Source: Plantago elongata
Lineage: Eukaryota; Streptophyta; Magnoliopsida; Lamiales; Plantaginaceae
NCBI GenBank assembly: GCA_036897095.1
Contig: JAYMSP010001563.1
Coordinates: 1-30,817 of the forward strand
Direction of reading: 5' to 3'
DNA length: 30,817 bases
Both the position numbers and the translations under genes were made by a program. Below are positions 23,541-30,817 of this stretch, one piece after another (positions within the stretch are counted from its first letter, which is position 1; every line of letters begins with the position of its first letter). Under the pieces are notes generated by a model that was not told the origin of the DNA, made no database searches, and saw nothing but the letters and a program-made list of their open reading frames with translations.

Positions 23541-24927
23541 GCAGACCGAACTTCACCACCACAACCACGCTATCGCATCTTCTCCCCTCTCCCCTCTCCA
23601 GCGGTTTTTGAGTTGTCTCTCGACCTTTGCCTTGCCACCTACTTCAGCATTCTCTACAGGTAATCGGGATTATATATTATTTCCCCTGTTTTACTGCAGC
23701 AAAAAGGGTTCAAAAAGCAGCTCATTCGATGAGATCTCGAGGTGATTTAAAATGCTCATTTCCATTATGTTTTTACTTACTTTGTTCGGTTCCTCTGTCA
23801 GCCAAGTACCGTCCTCACAAACCCCAAAAAAGAACAACAGCCTCGCACAATGCAAGGCGGATGGGTTCTTGCATCGGCTCAAACAGCTCCACGAGGGACC
23901 ATGAGCTCCACGGAGGAAATATAAGATTTGCAGGAAACACGCTTCGACAAGGTGCGCATCAATATATATCCTTGCATCGATTCAAAAGATGTCCACAAGT
24001 ACTAGGATAGATAGTACAAGGAACTGAGCAGCCCATACTATCTTCATCAGGTGTGCAGACAATTTCATTATTTGTGTATATTGCACAGCAAACGGATGCT
24101 GAACATATTCATAGTTGCTAATTATGTAGCAATTTAATTGTTCCCCTACTAGGAACGAAATAACCTCTTCCAATGCTACTTGTGATTGCGTATTGCTGTC
24201 CAATTGGTTACGCACAACAAGGAGATACAATTTGAATTTTGTAAACGGAGGAAGCACAATAAGTTGTTTGCCAAAATGCTCACCTTCATAGTTTGTTCCA
24301 GAATTTTCCAACTGTCATGGGTGTTGACAATTGGGACCTCACGTTATATAGCATGAGCAAGCACACCTGATTACAATTTTTATCTACTTATGTGCACATT
24401 ATTCATAATTTTCAATCTTAAGAGTCATCACATACATTTAACATTATGTCTGCCTAATTTCAGTCTGGAGGTACAGTTCTCTGAGCCTTGCATCTTTCGA
24501 TGGTGTACAGGTCCAGTAAATTACTTGACTAGCTACATTCGCGTAACCTTATCAAGAGACATATGCATTATGTCTGGTGTTGGAGAATTAGAGCATCATT
24601 TTATTTATTTGTTAAGTTCAAACTAGGTTGTAGTGATGGATGCTATTTGTATTGTTGCAAATAATTGAGTGCAAACTTAGTTCCCTCCAGTCACATTGAA
24701 GTGTTGGAAATCCAAATCCAGCCTACTGATCCATCAAAGGATTTTTTTATTTTCTTTTTTGCAAATACTGGTTGTTAGTCATTGCTTCTTTGATTCAACT
24801 TGGCCCTTAACTTATTTAGGACCTACTTTTTAGATTATGAAGGTGTGCCTCTTTCCTTCTTCTTACACATATTTGTTACAAAAATCAGCAATTCAGCATA
24901 CATCATACAATGGCCATTATTTGTTAT
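23541..24927 (+). other. Exon-like unrecognised DNA upstream of the right LTR
   Basis: 23541-23658 is C/T-rich like a 5' leader and ends CTCTACAG|GTAATCGG, a good donor. CTCTGTCAG|CCAAG near 23801 looks like an acceptor, followed by a richer stretch to about 23950 that is open in more than one frame (for example YRPHKPQKRTTASHN). I do not recognise any protein. It could be the start of a gene, a non-coding transcript, or a pseudogene fragment split by the LTR insertion downstream. Confidence 0.3.
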
Positions 24928-25359
24928 TGTAACAGCCCGAGATCTGGTTCAGACGTTAAGGATTGTGCCGAATATTTCAAATATGCATTTACTATTAAAA
25001 TATCAAAAATATTATCCGTTACAAACCATATGTACATGATACTTTAAAACAGGAAACAGAAACACACATTTAAACTTAAGATTCCAGCAGCGGAGACTGA
25101 TCAAGTCCGTCTGACGGTTCTACCCTGTCCTGTCGTCGTGCTCAAAATCTGGGAAAGCAAAATATTGGAAACAGGAAGAGTGTCAGTCACTAGGACTCAG
25201 TGAGGACATTCAAGCATGCATGAATATGCGTATGAAATGCAACAGTACAGTAAACCAACACACTTGCTGATCAGGCAATAATTTTTGAACAGTGGGGAAA
25301 CCGCAAACGGGAACAGGACAGGATCGCTGCAGGTATTCCATCTGGCGATAACAGGAGGT

Positions 25360-25525
25360 GTCGTGGCATGGAGATCTACCCAACGGCAGTGGGTGCAAGT
25401 ACCGCTGCATTGGATCCCACCCGACGACAGTAACAATATGGGGTCGTGGCATGGTGATCCACCCAACGGCAGTGGGTGCAAGTACCGCGGCATGGTATCC
25501 CCACCCGACGACAGTAACAGTAACA
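25360..25525. repeat. 83-bp tandem repeat, two copies, plus AGTAAC units
   Basis: GTCGTGGCATGG recurs at 25360 and 25443, and CAACGGCAGTGGGTGCAAG recurs with the same 83-base step. Simple AGTAAC hexamers follow (about 25508-25530). It lies inside the LTR at about the place where the other LTR carries an unrelated 38-bp array. Confidence 0.88.
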
Positions 25526-26070
25526 GTAACAGTAGTGCGCAAATGACATCACCCAGCTAAACAGGACGTGAACGGTTTCCCAAAATAGTTTTCAGTGCGC
25601 GGTTATAATTTCAGGAAAACGGTTTTCGTGCAATGTAGTGCATGAGGATCAGAAACATGGGGAATATGCAGGTTTAGTAACAGTAACAATGAGCAAGATC
25701 AGTAACAGGAGCAGTAACAGTATCAGTAAACAGGATCAGTAGACATGACTTGGTGTACAGTTTAAATCAACAATTGGAGCAATAAAATGTTAAGTCACAA
25801 CAGGTGGTGTATCCTAATTACAGGTCAACTATAGTTTAGAAACCTAATCGGTAAATAGGATCAGTAGACAAGACTCGGTATACAGTATTACTCAGCAATT
25901 GGGGTAATAAAATGTTAAGTCCAAACATGTAGGTATTCCTAATACAGGTTGTCTACAGTTTATACAGTCAGTCAGCTACATTGGTAAACGGGCCGGTCGG
26001 TTGACGTTGAGTGGTCGCTGTCAGAGTTAAACTGTCAGACAGACAAACAGGTACAAAATGAAATTGCGAG

Positions 26071-26270
26071 GAATGAACAGTAGCACTTTAACTTTCCCAG
26101 GGCCTGATGCCGAAGGCCAGCTATCACTCACAGAATCGTAGTTAGTAGTCGAGTCGGAGTCAGAGTTAGGCAAGCAGGTAAGTAGACAGGAACAGGTATG
26201 AAAGAGCAAGGAATGAACAGTGGCACTTTAACTTTCCCAGGGCCTGACGCCGAAGGCCAGCTATCACTCA
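26071..26270. repeat. 140-bp duplication inside the right LTR
   Basis: The block starting GAATGAACAGTAGCACTTTA and containing GCCGAAGGCCAGCTATCACT is present at 26071-26130 and 26211-26270, a step of 140 bases. The left LTR has this block once (about 861-920), so the duplication is specific to this copy. Confidence 0.88.
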
Positions 26271-26783
26271 CCGTATGTATCGAGTGCGTCAGGATCCTCT
26301 GAGATTCCTGATAAACAGATAAACAATATTACTCAATTCCCGACCTAAACATCTTAAAGGTCTCCCGACACTCTCCTATAATTTCTGACGATGTCTTAGC
26401 AATTTATTTTATCATATATCGTACGGATTTAGTATCCGAGTTTCACGATTATCATGACACTTTGATTATTTGACGTTTAAACTTAACGACACTATTTAGC
26501 AAATTCGACCTTTTAAACCCTAACCAAGTCATAACTTTATCTATTTTCGTTAAACCGACAATATGACATTTTATTTTTCTCCCTAACATTATATCCGGTA
26601 TTTTATTCTCAACAGATATCATAGACGATAAGTCTGTCTCAACATGACGACCTATATCCGGTATAACTCCTAACCGATAAATTCAGACCACAGACGGCAT
26701 GTCTGTTCTAGCACAGTTCAATCTCTACCAGTATCTATTCTAATCGTGCGGTACCATCCAACCGTATTATTATACTTCAGTTC

Positions 26784-26860
26784 CCTAGTCGACGTCAAGT
26801 CAACGTTTACAAAAGCCAACAATATAATTTCCTAGTCGACGGCAAGTCGACGTTTATTCA
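26784..26860. repeat. Repeated GTCGAC-rich unit in LTR
   Basis: CCTAGTCGACGTCAAGTCAACGTTTA near 26783 is repeated as CCTAGTCGACGGCAAGTCGACGTTTA near 26831, with a further CAGTCGACAC near 26927; the left LTR has one such unit near 1262. Paired GTCGAC half-sites form nested dyads. Confidence 0.7.
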
Positions 26861-27510
26861 CAACGTACAAACTAATTCAGAATTAATAGCAGTCCGCAGC
26901 CAGCGGTAAATCCTACTTTCGACGACCAGTCGACACTACAACATTTAATAGACCAACATTATAATTTAATTCCAATTAACTGATAATAATTACTAATAAC
27001 CGGCAATTATGCTAATCATTAGTAGTTAATGATAACTAACCATTAATTAATACTAATGATAATAATTATTGCTAATTAACTGTAATTAGTGATAATAATA
27101 TTAGTACTAACGATAATAATTAACGTTAATTAACGATAATTAGCAATAATATTATTAATTAATACTAATGATAATTAACTAGTGATAATTAACGGTAATT
27201 AGCGATAATAAAAATAACGAAATATTGACCGAATGTGCGTTGAGCGACGGGCAGCGTAGCAATAGCCGAGGCGGGGTCGAGGCGGGACAGCTGCGAATAA
27301 TATTTTATTAATTTCCTGTTCGTTTATTCGAATTTAATCGAAACCGTTCGAGAAAACTTACTGGAATAATTGGTCGGGTTAACCATTATCCCGGGTAATG
27401 GGGTTCGACAGTGGTGGTGGTTGGTCGGAGGGTGGCCGGAGATGGCGGCGGCACGGAGGAACAGTGGCGGAAATGGGAGAAATTGGGGAAAACCGAGAAG
27501 AATGAAGAGG

Positions 27511-27554
<44 letters not shown>
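27511..27554. repeat. (GA)n microsatellite in LTR
   Basis: A run of about 20 GA units, read as CT on the likely transcribed minus strand. The left LTR has a shorter, interrupted GA tract at the same relative place. Confidence 0.92.
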
Positions 27555-27594
27555 AGAACTGGTGTGAGTGAAATGGAGAATGGGGGAGGCCGGG

Positions 27595-27602
27595 TATATA
27601 TA
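27595..27602 (-). promoter_or_regulatory. Candidate LTR TATA box, minus strand
   Basis: TATATATA lies just beyond a conserved GGTGTGAGT...GGAGGCC block shared with the left LTR. Because the box itself is palindromic, the strand is inferred from the asymmetric box at the matching place in the left LTR and from the CT-rich leader on the minus strand. Confidence 0.4.
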
Positions 27603-28033
27603 GTGTGGTGGCGGCTGGGTGAAGGCGGTGAAGGGAGGGCGGGCGGTGAAGGGCGGGCAGTGGAGGGCCGGAATTCGGCCGCGTGGCCCATTTCCGTCCG
27701 TTCGCTCGTCCACGCCATGTTCTCTTCCCATCCGTTTGTTTTCTGTCCTCCCACGCGCAATTATATACAACTGAATCGTTCTGGCTTCCATACGACTCGC
27801 AATTAAAATCCGGAAAAATGAAAAATCAATTCCCGGACACTTTTCAAGTCGTTCTCGAGCCATAGGAAAAATTCTAAAATAACTAACATTCATTTTAACG
27901 TCGAATCCGCTCGGCGCTAAAATTCTAAATACGACCTAATCTACTTACGTAATATTTTCACTCGTTCGAAATAATAAAATTAATATTTGAATAAAATTTT
28001 CGGATAAATGAAAAAATTTGACGGACCTTACAG

Positions 28034-28690
28034 TGATGCTATGCCCAGATAGTTTATCTCCATGATTGGATTGTGTTTAGCCAATCAACTTGTAGCACAG
28101 GTAGTTCGTCCAGGATTTTCATTTGCTATTGGACTCTGTCACCCTAGCTGTTGTTTGATTGTTCAGCAGTTTATGAATTCGAGATCGACTCTTGTTAAGG
28201 TTTAAAATACAACATAATTACTTATGTATGAATTTTGTTTAATTCTCTTCCGAAATCAGCAAGCCTCGTTAATACTCTTTTCTTTTTCCATAACTAAATA
28301 GATCATTTGTTACTCTGCTCCTCGTTGTGTGTTAATGGACTCCGTTAGCATTTCTGACACTCTCGTCATGGTATGATGATTAACTTTGTTTGACTAAGTT
28401 GAGTGCATATAACATAAGTTACTTGCTGAAACACATTATGTGAAACATCCGATGAGTGTAACTGTGAACTGGTACATGGTGTTTTGTATAGCTTTGAATG
28501 GATGCATATATAATCTAAAGACTCTAAACAACACACAATATTTGATGAAATTTGGTGGAACATGAAGAAGAAATTGAGGAGACAGGCAGTGGAACGGAAC
28601 AATGTGTGCCTATATATTATGTGAAACTCATTACAAATTGATTAAATGCATATCAACAGTCATCAATATCTTTCTTTTCTCTCTTTTTTG
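28034..28690. other. Non-coding DNA after the solo LTR
   Basis: T-rich, intron-like DNA; no gene recognised. It could be the continuation of the sequence interrupted by the LTR at 24928. Confidence 0.5.
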
Positions 28691-28800
28691 TCAAAGCGTT
28701 TACAGCCGAGTGGCAAGCTGAGACACCCGTAACCATGAGATCACGGATTCGATTCCCCAAAATGTGTGATTATATTCTTTGAATAGAGATTGGTGGTGAT
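28690..28800 (+). mobile_element. tRNA-derived SINE-like head (box A and box B)
   Basis: CAGCCGAGTGGCAAGCTGAG (28703-28722) resembles an RNA polymerase III box A, and GGATTCGATTCC (28745-28756) resembles box B. Their spacing matches tRNA genes. No acceptor stem pairs and no anticodon arm is convincing, so it is a decayed tRNA or the head of a tRNA-derived SINE rather than a working tRNA. Confidence 0.5.
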
Positions 28801-30817
28801 TTGCATCTAAAATCGATTGATAAATTCGTCTTGTTCAACAATTATAATTGTAATGCTATATTTCATGTTCAATAATAATTAAAAAAATATCAACAATCAG
28901 CACCTATCCTACTTCGGTACCACCTTTATGTGCTACAGTGTATAAAAACTTCATATATTCCAGTGCAGTTCATTCTAAGGTTTTCTACAGTTCTTATCTA
29001 TTGATGCTAATGAATATATGACCTCTTTTATTTACATAACTTGTTATTTGTACAATATCTGGTTGGTCCATATTGTTTCTCAATTCGAGATTTTCTATTG
29101 TTTCCTAATAATTAAAAGAAAAGGTTTATTTTTTAATAAATAGTATAGAATTTTAAAGAAATATTTCAATACAGGGATAAAAAATACATTTTACATAAAG
29201 TTAACTTTTTATCTGAATTGATTTCATTAAATTCTTTCCATGTCTCTCTCTGCCACTCCACTTGTTCCAAATCGCTGCAACGCTCTGTAAATCGTGGAAA
29301 GATGTGTTATCTGCTCTATCAGAATATATTTAGTGGTTATTTCGCCACAGAAAATCCCATCTACAGAATATACTACAACCAGTTGGGCAGAGTTGCAACA
29401 GCTCCAAAATCACCACGGATTTGCGCCGTTCTTGTAGGCACACCTGAATTCTGGTCGATTCACTCAATTCCGGCATCTGGAGTGTCGGTTAAATGATTTA
29501 TTCATGACTTTTGATTTATGAGTTAATTGCAACTCTTGTTTTATTAGTTTTCAGTGATGAGTTTTTGTGACTTCCGTGTTGTACTTCCCTTTTTTACTTA
29601 TGATGTATTGCTTTTCCACTTGTTTCGTTGTTTTCTGATTTCGTCTGAATATGTTGTATGAGATTTGGTTGTCTATCAAGTGTTTGGTAGAATGCTTAGC
29701 TCGTTCATTCAGACTTTAGAGTTGTGTGAATTTGGTAGTCAATTTGCCTCTATTTCCCAAATTACCACCCTGCAAAATTTTTATTTTTTTGAACCCCGTC
29801 TCATTGTAAATAATTTTATTTTCGATATCGTGGGGTGCAACTTGTGTGCATCTGCTTCTTAGAAGAGTAGACTGCCTAACAAAAATGAAAGAGATTTCAA
29901 TGTGTCAACATTGCCTTTCACACGAGTGATCTTTGATAACTAACTTGGTTGTATATATGTCTGTACTTATTTAACTTTCGGTGTTCATTTTATGGGTGTT
30001 CCTATTTTCTGTAATGATCTGAACAGATCACATTATGCTGGAGTTTCTTTGTACTTCTTCCTACTACTCTCATAACTTCTTGTCGTGATGGACTTACATG
30101 TCTATTTATATGGTTTTGTAGTTAACACTATCAAATTCCTCAAGTTTTAAAATCTTCCCAAAATCCTAATTATTGATGTTTTATTTGTATTCTGCAAGTT
30201 GCAAAAAAACGATGTCAACAACAGCAGCACACGTGATGAAATCTCGAAGTGAACAAGTATTGTAGTTTACTCAGACTCCATTTCTCTTGTATGCTTATAC
30301 AGTGGTGTAGTTTACTCAGGCCCATCTTTTTATTCAGCTAAATATTGCTCAACCCATTCCGTTTCTCGCGACTCCCTAATCAGGTAAAAATGCTTGATCT
30401 TTTCAACTCTGTGCTTTGTTGCTTCATGATTCTGCTCAGTATAATTTGCTTGTTAAAACCCTTGATTGATTGATGTATGTATATTTTTATAATATAGAAT
30501 AGTGGTGGTCGATAAATTAGTCACAACTAGAAATCGAAAAGCGAGGTTTTATAAAAGAAACCGGCATGAGTGGGTCATAGGACACTTGAAGTTAATACGT
30601 GTGTAGTTGTTGCTCTATATACGCGAGTGTTTGATTGTGTCTATTCTAACCTCCTTGCCATAATGCTCGAATTGGAATGTAACTTACAACTCTCTTATTT
30701 AATATAAAATAAGTAGTAAGCTACCTTACCACTTACTTTAGTCAAGGGTACACTTCTCTTTGTCATCCTTATGTTTGAGATTGAGATATGTTGTATAAGA
30801 ATATAAGTTAGAATGCT
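28801..30817. other. Low-coding region with a possible F-box scrap
   Basis: Mostly T-rich, intron-like DNA. At 29262-29330 one frame reads LFQIAATLCKSWKDVLSAL, close to the F-box signature (CKSWKDVL), but it is stopped by a TAG soon after and has no clear start. An open frame in another register to 29496 ends in PEFWSIHSIPASGVSVK, unrecognised. Good donor-like sites (for example AATCAG|GTAAAA near 30382) hint at transcription. No product can be assigned. Confidence 0.35.

Larger units (their letters stand above)
24928..28033 (-). mobile_element. Complete solo LTR, Ty3/gypsy-type (3106 bp)
   Basis: Begins TGTAACAGCCCGAGATC and ends GACGGACCTTACA, giving TGTAA...TTACA termini. The flanking pentamers GTTAT (24923-24927) and GTGAT (28034-28038) are a probable 5-bp target duplication with one mutation. 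Neither side shows a tRNA primer-binding site or a polypurine tract, and no gag or pol lies next to it, so it is a solo LTR left by recombination. A TATA box and CT-rich leader on the minus strand suggest minus orientation. From about 25595 on it matches the LTR at 1-2824. It carries its own 83-bp and 140-bp internal duplications and GTCGAC-containing repeats. Confidence 0.87.

Noticed and set aside
27324..27893. 189-residue minus-strand open frame
   Set aside because: Lies wholly in the LTR leader, is dominated by repeated Ser-Leu from the GA microsatellite, and has no recognisable domain.
1..28033. The two LTRs as ends of one giant retrotransposon
   Set aside because: The interval holds intact unrelated plant genes and no gag-pol, primer-binding site or polypurine tract. 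The right LTR has its own near-match target duplication.
28703..28756. Functional tRNA gene
   Set aside because: Box A and box B are present but no acceptor stem or credible anticodon arm can be drawn.

Overview
This window is nuclear DNA from a flowering plant. The three clear genes have GT-AG introns, plant TATA boxes, AT-rich introns and intergenic DNA, and the surroundings hold plant transposons (Ty3/gypsy-type LTRs, Stowaway and Tourist MITEs). The dehydrogenase most resembles the 8-hydroxygeraniol oxidoreductase branch of the cinnamyl-alcohol-dehydrogenase family, which hints at an iridoid-producing asterid such as a member of Lamiales. That placement is from remembered family resemblance, not from a search.

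Layout. 1-2824: the inner part of a very long LTR, cut by the left edge of the window and carrying a 38-bp tandem array. 2825-8960: AT-rich intergenic DNA with Stowaway MITEs, two short tandem duplications and a perfect hairpin; no gene recognised. 8964-15054: a 14-exon rhamnogalacturonate lyase gene with a TATA box and probably a 5'-UTR intron. 15692-17337: a 5-exon, 360-residue zinc-dependent alcohol dehydrogenase with its own TATA box. 17651-17903: a Tourist MITE with intact TAA duplications. About 18240-19035: an inverted-repeat (fold-back) element packed with small palindromes. 19219-23146: a 4-exon SpoU/TrmH-type RNA 2'-O-methyltransferase with a probable plastid transit peptide. 23147-24927: exon-like unrecognised DNA. 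24928-28033: a complete 3.1-kb solo LTR of the same family as the left one. 28034-30817: low-coding DNA with a tRNA-derived SINE-like head and a possible F-box scrap.

The three genes lie on the + strand, each with its own promoter region and spacing. They have unrelated roles: pectin remodelling in the cell wall, oxidation or reduction of small alcohols and aldehydes, and organellar RNA methylation. They look like ordinary neighbours, not a pathway cluster.

I found no clear sign of a new enzymatic system. The most unusual structures are the pair of same-family, same-orientation giant LTRs bracketing all three genes, their non-homologous internal tandem arrays, their apparent minus-strand promoters, and the fold-back element just upstream of the methyltransferase gene.
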